Below are positions 17,931-26,721 of a stretch of 64,000 bases of DNA, one piece after another. Origin of the DNA: CAWBRT01 sp963819175 (lineage in GTDB: Bacteria; Acidobacteriota; Terriglobia; Terriglobales; Acidobacteriaceae). Under the pieces are notes generated by a model. It did not search any database and was not told the DNA's origin. It saw nothing but the letters and a program-made list of their open reading frames with translations. The first letter of the stretch is position 1. Each line of letters begins with the position of its first letter. A program made the position numbers and the translations under genes. The stretch is taken from NCBI GenBank assembly GCA_963819175.1, contig CAWFVJ010000021.1, positions 1 through 64,000 on the forward strand, read 5' to 3'.

Positions 17931-19385
17931 CTAGTGCATCAGGCCGAGCATCCGCCAGTAAGGGACGCTTACCAGGAATCCGATAATGGCAATGACCGCA
18001 TAAGCAATCGAAAGCTTAATCATCTGGCGATGCTCCACCATTTCGCCTCCGACGGCGTAAAAAGACAGCAGGTAATAGGAATTTTGAAAGAAGAAGAACC
18101 AGATATTGGAGGCTGCGAACGACACGAAAGCAATAATCCACGGGTGCATGCCGTGAGTTATGACCAACGGGCTCAGGACGATGGTAAATATAACCGCGGT
18201 AGCAAGCATGGATATGATAATCAGGCGGCACACAAGAACCGCCAGGGCGAGCGCAATCACGAAAAGATAGCTGTTCGACAAAAACGAAGCGACTATCGGC
18301 TGTAGTGCATGCCCGAGCCATAAATTGATCTTTAACGCGGCGAATACCGCACCGATGTTTAGAATGCAGCCGACGTAGATGATCGCGGCCCAGTCGATGC
18401 CTTTACGGAAGTCGTCACGGTTCAAGACGTTCAGCGCCAACAATACACATATGCTAAGAACCGCGACCTCGCCCGAGTCAATCTTGTGCAGGCTTTCCGT
18501 CATCCATAGCAACAAGGTGACGATCAGGACAATGGCTGTGATCTTTTCGTCTCGCCCCATTGGACCCAAACGTGCCAATTCGGCGAAAACAACGTTCTTG
18601 GACAATCCAGCGTTCTGAGCTGGTTTGTACATAAAATAGATGACCGCGCCGGCACCGATGAATGCCACCACCGCCCAAGGGAGGGCATAGATCAGCCATG
18701 AAATCCAAGTGACGTTCTGGTACCCCTGAGGGAAGAGTCCCAAGGTCGCATAATTAGTAAACGACCCACTCAGGAACACCGGCGACCCCAGAACACAAAA
18801 GCCCATGAACATGGCGCCGAACAGGCCGCCGGCTCCGTCGCTTTTCCGGTCGTATTTTAGAGAATCACTTATCGCCATTGCGACCGGCGCGGCTATCGCT
18901 CCTCTGGCATTGGCGCTCGGTATGAGGGGAGACACAATGGTTCCGGCTCCCAACAATCCCAAGGTTTGCCCGATAAAAGTTGGCGGAAACAATTTCAAGA
19001 CAAACAGCGAAATACGCCGCAGAAGGCCGCACTTGGTGGCGGCGACGCCGAGACCAAAAGCCCCGACCATGATCCACCAACTGGAGCTGGAAAAACTCGC
19101 AAATGCCTTGCTAAACGGCACGACCTTGATTGCCGCCCACAGGGTACACATCACAAGGCCTGTGATGTACTCAGGCAGGACTTCCAAGATCCAGAAAGTC
19201 ACTGCCCAGACCAACACCCCGGAAGCCTGCATTGCCGCAACGGTCAATCCTACCGGTGGTTGGTGAAAGGCGACATAGAGAGCCAGCAGAATACTCAGAA
19301 CTGCTCCCACAGAAGTAATCGTCTTCCGAGTGCGCGACTTTTCAGGTTTCAGCGGTGCCTTCGCTGCAGTCGGTCCTTGTGACAT
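17931..19385 (-). CDS. DASS-family (SLC13-type) anion:Na+ symporter
   Basis: 484 residues. The start at 19385 is chosen because AGGAGAATTCTTCA precedes this ATG; an upstream frame of 32 codons overlaps the previous gene's end. About 12 membrane helices follow a 35-residue polar N-terminus. Family signs are the SSSSWWIMVGAFGLG block, LIPSANARGAIAAPVAMAIS and a second symmetrical half with DWAAIIYVGCILNIGA and a late hydrophobic repeat. DASS carriers bring in dicarboxylates, tricarboxylates or sulfate with sodium. It lies 55 bases after flavoprotein A and 86 before flavoprotein B, so the three probably form one unit: uptake of an organic anion followed by flavin-dependent oxidation or reduction is an inference. 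Confidence 0.82.
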   Translation of the reverse strand: MSQGPTAAKAPLKPEKSRTRKTITSVGAVLSILLALYVAFHQPPVGLTVAAMQASGVLVWAVTFWILEVLPEYITGLVMCTLWAAIKVVPFSKAFASFSSSSWWIMVGAFGLGVAATKCGLLRRISLFVLKLFPPTFIGQTLGLLGAGTIVSPLIPSANARGAIAAPVAMAISDSLKYDRKSDGAGGLFGAMFMGFCVLGSPVFLSGSFTNYATLGLFPQGYQNVTWISWLIYALPWAVVAFIGAGAVIYFMYKPAQNAGLSKNVVFAELARLGPMGRDEKITAIVLIVTLLLWMTESLHKIDSGEVAVLSICVLLALNVLNRDDFRKGIDWAAIIYVGCILNIGAVFAALKINLWLGHALQPIVASFLSNSYLFVIALALAVLVCRLIIISMLATAVIFTIVLSPLVITHGMHPWIIAFVSFAASNIWFFFFQNSYYLLSFYAVGGEMVEHRQMIKLSIAYAVIAIIGFLVSVPYWRMLGLMH

Positions 19386-19440
19386 TGAAGAATTCTCCTC
19401 GGCAATCAAAGCCTGCGTTTCCGATTCTTTCATCCATCTA

Positions 19441-20802
19441 TCACGCGCTGGCAGTTTCTGGCTTGGTTCCCAGAACGACACCGGCCGCGCGCAATCGCGC
19501 CTGCACTTCCTTCACCGGCACCTGCGGAGTCTGGAGATCATGAGTGGCACAGTACGCTGCCGCCACCCCCGCAGCTTCGCCGGTCATGGCACAGGCTGGC
19601 AGGTTTCTCGTGGATCCGAATGCGGTCGTATCAACCGAAATGCACCGACCGGCGATAAACAGACCCTCGATCTTTTCCGGGACGATGCAGCGCAAAGGAA
19701 TAGCATAGCCGGTGCCGACGTTCTCCATGGTAGCCCGCACTCCGCCCGGTTCATGAATGTCGACCGGCGAATTGCACAACCCGATGGCGTCTTCGAAGCG
19801 GGCCTGCCCGCGAACGTCAGCCCCAGTGAGGACGTAGCGGCACTTGATGCGACGCGTCTCACGCACCCCTAGCTTGGGAGCAACCTCTAGGAAAATGGCG
19901 TTCTCAAATCCCTTCACATACCGCTTCAGGAAGTCGAATGCACAGTAAGCCTGCTTTCTGACCTCAAACTCGGCTCGACTAAGAGTGCGAAAGTCGAGGG
20001 CGCTGCCGTGAACGCGGGTGACATTGACGATGACTTCGCCCGGGATCACTCCCGCCTTCAGGCTCATGTGATCCTTCGGCACGATCCAGTTGAAGCCCTC
20101 TTTTTTCGCCTGCTGGATGCGCTTGGTGAAGCCGGTAGTGAAGAACACCAGCACATAATCTTCGTTACGGGAACCATCCTCCGGGATCGTCAGTTCCCAC
20201 ATATCGTCCATGTTCGTCTGGCAATCTTTAACGACCTCGGGAATGTTAACGTTCAGGACGCGGAGGTATGAGGTGATCGGTTGTGTGAGCCCATCTTTCT
20301 CCCTGCCGAGCATGAACTCGGCGCCGGCCAGCGCGGCCAAATCGCCATCTCCGGTAGCGTCCACAAATATCTTGCCGACGACGAGCTTTCTACCGCTCTT
20401 GGTCTGAATCTCGACGGCGCGCATGACATTGCCCTCTTTGACCGCCTGAACCACCGGAGCGTGCAGCAGGACTTCAACGCCAGCTTCTTCGACCGCCTCC
20501 ATCATGACCCGCTCCATGGTCTCGGCATCAAACGCCCCCGTGTAGGCGCCCCAGAACGATTCCCTCGGGACAGGGTCTGCTCCCTTGTAGGCGACGCAGT
20601 GATCCAGCAGCTCCCGAAAGATCCCGCCATTGATCACGCCGGTCGGTTTCGTCTGCCTCCCGCCGGTAACGAGGCCTCCGAGAAATCCACTCGCTTCCAG
20701 CAGCAGGGTCTTGGCTCCTTCGCGAGTAGACCGCAGTGCGGCCACTACCCCGGCGATTCCAGCGCCGGCCACCACCACTTCATAAGCGCCAACCAGTTCC
20801 AT
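19441..20802 (-). CDS. FAD-dependent oxidoreductase (FAD_oxidored, PF12831 type), A
   Basis: 453 residues. The ATG at 20802 has AAGGAGGAAAGA directly upstream, an excellent site; the frame is open 45 codons further but lacks a comparable site. FAD motif EVVVAGAGIAGVVAALRSTR, LLEASGFLGGLVTGGRQTKP, FVDATGDGDLAALAGAEFM, RETRRIKCRYVLTGADV and LFIAGRCISVDTTAFGSTRN. Nearly collinear with the paralogue at 16462-17844. First gene of the minus-strand cluster, so the promoter should lie in 20803-21490. Cytoplasmic. Exact reaction unknown. Confidence 0.86.
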   Translation of the reverse strand: MELVGAYEVVVAGAGIAGVVAALRSTREGAKTLLLEASGFLGGLVTGGRQTKPTGVINGGIFRELLDHCVAYKGADPVPRESFWGAYTGAFDAETMERVMMEAVEEAGVEVLLHAPVVQAVKEGNVMRAVEIQTKSGRKLVVGKIFVDATGDGDLAALAGAEFMLGREKDGLTQPITSYLRVLNVNIPEVVKDCQTNMDDMWELTIPEDGSRNEDYVLVFFTTGFTKRIQQAKKEGFNWIVPKDHMSLKAGVIPGEVIVNVTRVHGSALDFRTLSRAEFEVRKQAYCAFDFLKRYVKGFENAIFLEVAPKLGVRETRRIKCRYVLTGADVRGQARFEDAIGLCNSPVDIHEPGGVRATMENVGTGYAIPLRCIVPEKIEGLFIAGRCISVDTTAFGSTRNLPACAMTGEAAGVAAAYCATHDLQTPQVPVKEVQARLRAAGVVLGTKPETASA

Positions 20803-21489
20803 TCTTTCCTCCTTGTAGGAATCCGGGATGAACGTGTTCGTTCCGCTCTCCGAGATGGGTCCTAATGCCAGCCAGGATCGTGCATGCGGCTCTGCTCCAA
20901 TGTATGCGGGTATCCGTCGCCATTCGCGCATGCTCAATTGTTAGTGGCGCGGAAACACAGCTTTGCAGTTCGGCCCTAACGTGGGGCGCTCGAAAGCCTT
21001 CCCGGCACGCGTGTTGAGGGCTGAAGCAGTCGCAGATATCAACGGCGGGGAACGCAATCGCCACCCGCCCCAGTGTAGACTCTCCACCGCCACGCAGCCG
21101 GCAACCCGGCTATGCACGATCACGCCTCGGCGGTGATTCCCCAGCAGGCCTTTGCGGTTTGAAATCCTCCAGAGCAGTTAACCACAGCGGCGTATCCTGT
21201 CAATCAAAAAACTAGGGGTATTTATTTTGCCGCCGCGAGCATCGACAAGCCTGCTTTCCCCCCCCGTCCTCTGGAGATGACTGTTGCGCACCCGCCGGCG
21301 AAAGGACTGCGCAACAGTCAATCCATCAGTCTAGGCTGAGCTGCCCTGTGTAAAAAGGTCCGAGTCGACCGTCACGCGCCCGCAATCGCTGCAAACTTCT
21401 GACAAGCCGACCGGAACCTATGCCCTGAACGCACAGACGTCCACTCGTGGCCGCAGCTGTCTGCGCGGCAACGGCACTATGTCGACTGA
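20803..21489. other. Long leader region upstream of the flavoprotein cluster
   Basis: About 690 bases without a supported gene. It should hold the promoter for the minus-strand cluster. The only structured element seen is the 12-bp inverted repeat at 21279-21319. Confidence 0.5.
21279..21319. repeat. Perfect 12-bp inverted repeat, GACTGTTGCGCA...TGCGCAACAGTC
   Basis: Arms at 21279-21290 and 21308-21319 with a 17-base spacer. There is no T-run on either side, so it is not a standard terminator. It lies about 180 bases past the end of the histidine kinase gene and 480 bases upstream of the flavoprotein cluster start. It could be an operator or an mRNA 3' structure. Confidence 0.6.
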
Positions 21490-21496
21490 CGCTAGC

Positions 21497-24123
21497 TCAA
21501 GCCCCCGCTGATTGGCTGCGTATCGCGGCCGAAGGCTCGATGGGCAGAACAATTGAAAACACCGTGCCTCTACGCGCTCCGGTACTGCTGGAACGCACGC
21601 GGATGGCCCCGCCGTGCTTGTCGATAATCTGCTTGCTAACCCAGAGGCCAAGCCCGGTCCCGACCGTACCTTTCGTCGTGAAGAACGGCTCAAAGATATG
21701 CTGCAGCAAGCTCGCGTCGATGCCTTTGCCGTTATCAGCAACGATTACCCGGACGCAGCGGTGGCCGTTATTAACCGCCGCGCCAGTAGACACCCGCAAC
21801 TTAATCGTGCCTCTCTCATCGATAGCGTCCAAACTGTTGGCCAGGAGATTGGAAAATACCTGCCGCAGCTCGCCAGCCACGGCGGTGATCTCCACGTCCT
21901 CATCCCATTGCTTCTCGATGACGGCGTGCTTCGTTTTGATCCTGCTCTTCAACAAGTCAACAGCAGATTCCAGCACTGCATTGACCGACATGAGGGCCGG
22001 TGCATCGACTCACGATAGAAGCCTAGCGACTGTCGCGTGATATGCGCGATCCGCTTCAACTCTGCATCCGCCATGTCCAGATACTGGCACGCTGATTCAG
22101 GCAGATCCTTGAGGCTCTTAGCGATGAATAGCAGGTTCATCACTGCCGCCAGCGGGTTGTTGATTTCGTGCGCGATGGTTGCCGCCATTCGACCCACAGA
22201 GGCCAGCTTCTCGCTGCGGATCAGCGCCGCCTCCGACTGTTTCTGGGTGGTGATGTCCTCGATCGTCACAACCGCCAGAGTCACGTTCCCAGCGGCATCC
22301 CGTACAGGCACCGCATTGACGCTGAGGATTACCTCGTGGCCGGTATCGATCCTGCGAACACGCTGTTGCGAATGCAGCACCGTCTCGCCGCGAAGTGCGC
22401 GGGAGAATGGCCATTCCTCGGGGGAAAGCAACCTGCCGTTCAGATCGTAACGTTCCAGCAGCGCCGAAATCGAAGAGGCGAATTCCTCCGGAGGCGCGGG
22501 CTCGAAGCTGTGAATCCTGAAGTAGGCGGGATTCGTCAGCAACCGCTTGCCGTCGGCACCGATAACGTACATTCCCTCCGACATGCTGTCGATGTTGGCG
22601 CGGAACTGCGCCACCGTTTTCTCCGCCAGTTCCTTGGCCGCAACCGCCTCCTGCTCCACCCGCTTACGCTCGGTGATGTCGATGAATGCGCCTACCGCGC
22701 CCCGAACTTCTCCCCGGTCGTCGAGCAGCGGAACGGCGTTGCCGAACAGGTCGCGCGAGGTGCCGTCTTCGAACACTAAACTGAACTCGGCCTCACGTAC
22801 TTCGCGCCCGGTTTTCGCTGCCATATGCACGGGCAGCTCATTTGAAGAAAGCTCTTGACCATCCCTCATCACACGGAAGTTCGAAGGACGTTCTTTTTGC
22901 AGCGCGGTCTTGGAAATATCGGCCCCGATGGGGACGCGAAGCAGCTCATGGGCGGCGCGGCTGCTTACCATCCGGCGGCATTCGGGGTCTTGGGCAATGA
23001 ATGTGAGCGCCGGCACGACGTCCATGATGGCCGCCAGTTCCGCATCGCGAGCGCTGGAACGGGCAATGCTCCGTCCTAGCAACACTGCCACCGTTATGCC
23101 CGTGATGGACAGCAGAGCCGTACCGGCAACGATCCACCACAGCCAGTGCCAAATCTCTGCCGTCATGATTGCTTTAGGCACCCCGATCACGACTGTCCAG
23201 CCGGACGTCGCCGAGCGGCTGAAGCTGTCGAACACCCGAATCCCTTCAAGGTTGGTAAGCTCCACCGTGCCTTCCGCTGCCTCCACCATCCGTTGCAACA
23301 GGACGGGACCGGACAGATGCCCGACAAGCTTTTCCGGGAGATGGGTTCGGGCAACTACTACATGGTCGTTGTCGACGATCGTTCCCACCCACTCCGGCGG
23401 GAGGTGCTGCTGCAAGAGGACTGTGGCAAAGCGATCAGGAGGAACGGTCATAGCTAAGTCGTAAACGACTCGCCCGTCGCGGAACACTGGCACGTCCACG
23501 CTGATCAGAACGCGCCCAGTCACAGCGCCCTTGAAGACGTTGGTGATAAGCGGCCTACCTGTCGCATACACCTGGCGAACTGCCTCTGGAACACCGCGCT
23601 TGGGCAAGGGCGCGCCGAATGGGAGAAGTGTATTGACGAGTTCCTGACCGGTCGCGTCTGCAAGGAGGATATCGTCGCCGGGGTGAGCCTCCAGGATTAC
23701 CCGCGCCTGACGGTAAAATGCAGGCAGGTCGCCAGAGATGAGCGAAGGTGAAGTAGCGAGAACGCTCAAGCCGGCCTGCATGTTGGCCAGCTCCCGGTCA
23801 ACGACCATCGTGAGTGCCTGCGCTGTTTCCAGCATGCGTTGTTCGGTAAGCACCCGCCTACTCTGATAGTTGTAGTAGATGAGGAAGCCAGCGGCGATCC
23901 ATACCGGCAGCACACTAGCAACAACGAGAGACACAAGCCTGAGTCGCATGGAATCCCAGCGGCGGTTTCCAGCAGGCACCCGCACCTCCGCCGTAGTGCT
24001 CGTGCCGGAGCCGCCAATGGCGGAACCGGCGTCATGTCCGCTGGCGAGTTGCTCAGGCGGTTCTGCGGGTTCCGGTTTCATCTGATCAGTAGTACCTTGC
24101 CATGTCTTACGGTGGTGAGCCAT
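21497..24123 (-). CDS. Membrane histidine kinase with Cache and two PAS domains, one frameshift
   Basis: About 875 residues when the shift is removed. The order is a 60-residue polar N-terminus, membrane helix (residues about 60-82), periplasmic Cache-like sensor (about 85-335), second helix (WLWWIVAGTALLSITGITVA), PAS, PAS, HisKA with ATIAHEINNPLAAVMNL, and HATPase with N box ANSLDAI, G1 DNGKGID and G2 GTGLGLWVSKQI. The frame changes between the H box and the ATPase at 22004-22006, where TCGATGCA can be read as TC{G,A,T}GCA, Ser in all three cases, so the kinase is probably intact in the cell. ATG at 24123 or 24081 is the start; neither has a strong site. No response regulator adjoins it, so its partner is elsewhere or is the NtrC-type gene 1.2 kb away. 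Confidence 0.8.
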
Positions 24124-24350
24124 CAACTGGTTAAGCGCATCGAGGGCGACGGCCTGCCTGTGTCCTCAGCGCGACGAACCCCACGTCGTCCAAAGCGACT
24201 GTGTACCCCGACGCGAGCCACAGGCCCGACGCACGCAGAATCCCTACACGTCCTGGGCTCAGTCCCGCTCGGAGTAACAGGAGCCACGGAGTGTAAGTGA
24301 AGGCCGCCGTGGTAGCTGTGACGAGGATCACAACTGACTCCACTTGCCAT

Positions 24351-24500
24351 TAGCGTTACAGCAAACGTTGCCGAGAAGTGAAATCCCTGATGCCTTAGTT
24401 CTCTCCTGACGCCTTCTTTTGCCAGTGCCACCAGCGTGAACTCTGCTGCCACCTTTGCCATAGCGTGTATGCGGAACCGCCGCATGCCGCGTTGTTTCTC
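24351..24500 (-). pseudogene. C-terminal remnant of an IS1182-like transposase
   Basis: The frame reads EKQRGMRRFRIHAMAKVAAE and then FTLVALAKEGVRREL, closely resembling the KEQRGMRRFxxRGLxKVxxE end of IS1182-type transposases, but the upstream catalytic part and both element ends are missing. The rest of 24124-24872 has no supported gene. Confidence 0.45.
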
Positions 24501-24872
24501 CAGAACCCGGATACCGGTTCGACCGCGGCTTTGCGGGAGGCGCAAGAGCTCTGAGGCGCTCGAATTGGCTCGTGAACGGTATTGCAAGCCAAAGCAGCCA
24601 AAGCAGCTTCTGTGAACGAGGAGTGATGCCGCTTGATGTTTGGGCGCTGTCGTGTAATCGAGATCGTTCCTCGTCAATTTCTCGCACACCGCTCCACTGT
24701 GCCGAGCCCTGGGCCCAGCCTAAGAAAAATAGTGCGCTCGACTCCCTCGCGGGGTATATAGTGTGGGGCTGTTGGACGCTAGAAGGGAAATTCCGGTCTA
24801 CGTCTGCCAGCAGTCCGCCATGGTTTCAGAACCTCTATCAGTCACAAGTCACTATACCTTGGGAGAAATGGA

Positions 24873-25187
24873 ATGAAACGGATGTTGCCATTGCTACTGG
24901 TCTTTGCGGTTAGCGTCTCCTTTAACTGCCTTGCGGATTCCACCGACGCCGCGGCTCTCTTCAAGTCCAAATGCGCCATGTGTCACGGGCCGGACGGCAC
25001 GGGAAATACGACGATGGGAAAGAAATTCGGCATCAAGAGCTACAAATCGCCTGACATTCAAAAGCAGTCGGACGCCGCTCTGAAGAACGCCATAACCAAC
25101 GGCAAAGGCAAGATGCCGTCATACAAGAGCCTCACGCCTGAAGAGGCGAACGGGCTGTTGAAGTACGTACGCGAACTCGGTAAATAG
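24873..25187 (+). CDS. Small periplasmic class I cytochrome c
   Basis: 104 residues with a signal peptide (MKRMLPLLLVFAVSVSFNCL, cleavage near LAD). One heme site, CAMCH at residues 34-38. Met81 in GKGKMPSYKSL is the likely sixth ligand. Size and sequence fit the c6/cbb3-III-like mono-heme family. The ATG at 24873 has GGGAGA at about 11 bases. It faces away from the sigma54 activator gene and lies 3.6 kb from the bc complex operon, so it is a natural electron acceptor for that complex. This link is inferred from position. Confidence 0.9.
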   Translation: MKRMLPLLLVFAVSVSFNCLADSTDAAALFKSKCAMCHGPDGTGNTTMGKKFGIKSYKSPDIQKQSDAALKNAITNGKGKMPSYKSLTPEEANGLLKYVRELGK

Positions 25188-25359
25188 CGGGAGGCTTTCG
25201 ACGATTTCGGCGCCCGGTACAAGCGCCACGTCTGTGTCCGCACCTGCAGGTTTGCCGCGCGTCCGCCGGAACTTCCGATTGGCAAGCCCTCAGAATCTCC
25301 CCGCCTTGAGTGACGAGCAGAACTGTTCTCCGGCTGCGCTCAGGAAGCTCGTTTCCGGA

Positions 25360-26721
25360 TCACGATAGCAAGCCGTGCTCGCGCAGTTTTCGGTACAAAT
25401 TCCGCTCGCTGATTCCGAGAATCCTGGCCGCGTCTCCGCGGTGACCCTTGCTGGCCTCGATCGCCTGTCGGATGTGCGTGCGCTCTGCTTCTTCGAGCGT
25501 CGGCAGTGAGGCGTCCTGCGCTGAAGGACCGGCTGGCGGAGCAGGCTTCAAATTGCGCAAGGCGGCGGGAAGGTGCTCGGGCAGAACCTGTGATCCCTCA
25601 CAGAGCACCAGGGCCGCTTCCACCACATGCAGGAGCTCGCGCACGTTTCCAGGCCAGTTATGTTGTCGCAGGAGTTCCAGGGCGGCTTCGCCGATCTGTT
25701 TGTTGGAGCCAAAGCGCTCGTTGAGCACGGTCACATAATGTTGCGCCAGCAGGTCCACGTCTGCCCCTCGGGCGCGGAGGGGCGGCAGCTCCACCGTGAT
25801 CGTGCTCAGGCGGTAAAACAAGTCCTCGCGGAAAAGACCCTGCCGCACCATGGAGGGCACATCGCGATTGGTCGCGGTCAGAATCCGGACATCTACTCTA
25901 ATTTCTGCGGTGCCGCCGACATGCCTGAACGTGGAGGTATCGAGCACGCGCAACAGCTTGGTCTGCGTTGCTGGGCTCACCTCCCCGATCTCGTCGAGGA
26001 AAATCGTGCCGCCGTTGGCGACTTCGAACAATCCGGGCTTGGCGCGGTCGGCTCCTGTGAATGCTCCACGCTCGTGGCCGAACAGTTCGCTCTGCAGCAG
26101 AGTTTCCTGCAGTGCGGCGCACTCGACTACCACGAATGGCCGCGATCGGCGGGAGCTGCGCGCATGAATCAGCTTGGCGACACGTTCCTTTCCCGTGCCA
26201 GTCTCGCCGGTGATGAGCACGGTCGAATCGCTGGGGGCCACCCGATCGATTAGGTTGAGCAGGCGGCGGAATTCCGCGCTATCGCCGATGAAGGAATTAC
26301 CAAGATCCGGGGGAGTCAGACCACGTTCGAGAAGATTCGCTCGCTGGCGTAGCGATCGCCGTTCGAGCGCCCTTTTAATGCGAATGTGGAGCTCGTCCAG
26401 CGGGCAAGGCTTCACCACGTAATCGAAAGCCCCGATACGGATCGATTCGATTGCGGTATCGATGGAGCCGTGTCCAGTCAACATGATGACCTCGGTTGCC
26501 GGCGTCGCGGCTTGGATGGCCTTCAGAGTCTCAAGCCCGCCCATTGCGGGCAAGCGCAGGTCGAGCAGGACGACTTCGGGCTCCGCCGCCACGACTCGCC
26601 GGATTGCCTCCTCACCCGTGCCCACGGCGTCAACTTCGTAGCCGAGACGACTCAGTTCGCCCGCCATCACCTGCCGGAATGCCGCATCGTCATCGACCAG
26701 AAGGAGGGAGGGTGGCTTCAT
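25360..26721 (-). CDS. NtrC-family sigma54-dependent response regulator
   Basis: 453 residues in three domains. A receiver has Asp10-Asp12 as the acidic pocket, Asp54 in VLLDLRLPAMGG as phospho-acceptor and Lys in YVVKP. A AAA+ domain has Walker A GETGTGKE (172-179), the sigma54 contact loop GAFTGA (219-224) and Walker B IFLDEIG. A C-terminal Fis-type helix-turn-helix is GDAARILGISERNLYRKLRE. The start overlaps the stop of the sensor kinase gene by 4 bases (ATGA), so the two are translated together as a two-component pair. The divergent bc complex operon and the cytochrome c on the other side are the obvious targets, but I could not find a convincing -24/-12 promoter in front of either. Confidence 0.94.
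   Translation of the reverse strand: MKPPSLLLVDDDAAFRQVMAGELSRLGYEVDAVGTGEEAIRRVVAAEPEVVLLDLRLPAMGGLETLKAIQAATPATEVIMLTGHGSIDTAIESIRIGAFDYVVKPCPLDELHIRIKRALERRSLRQRANLLERGLTPPDLGNSFIGDSAEFRRLLNLIDRVAPSDSTVLITGETGTGKERVAKLIHARSSRRSRPFVVVECAALQETLLQSELFGHERGAFTGADRAKPGLFEVANGGTIFLDEIGEVSPATQTKLLRVLDTSTFRHVGGTAEIRVDVRILTATNRDVPSMVRQGLFREDLFYRLSTITVELPPLRARGADVDLLAQHYVTVLNERFGSNKQIGEAALELLRQHNWPGNVRELLHVVEAALVLCEGSQVLPEHLPAALRNLKPAPPAGPSAQDASLPTLEEAERTHIRQAIEASKGHRGDAARILGISERNLYRKLREHGLLS

Noticed and set aside
21497..21991. Separate small ATPase-domain kinase protein
   Set aside because: It is the C-terminal HATPase of the same histidine kinase, displaced by a frame change at 22004-22006. It has no start signal of its own.
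24123..24689. 188-codon minus-strand frame as an intact gene
   Set aside because: Only about 50 residues resemble a transposase end; the rest is incoherent and lacks a start signal, so I kept just the remnant.
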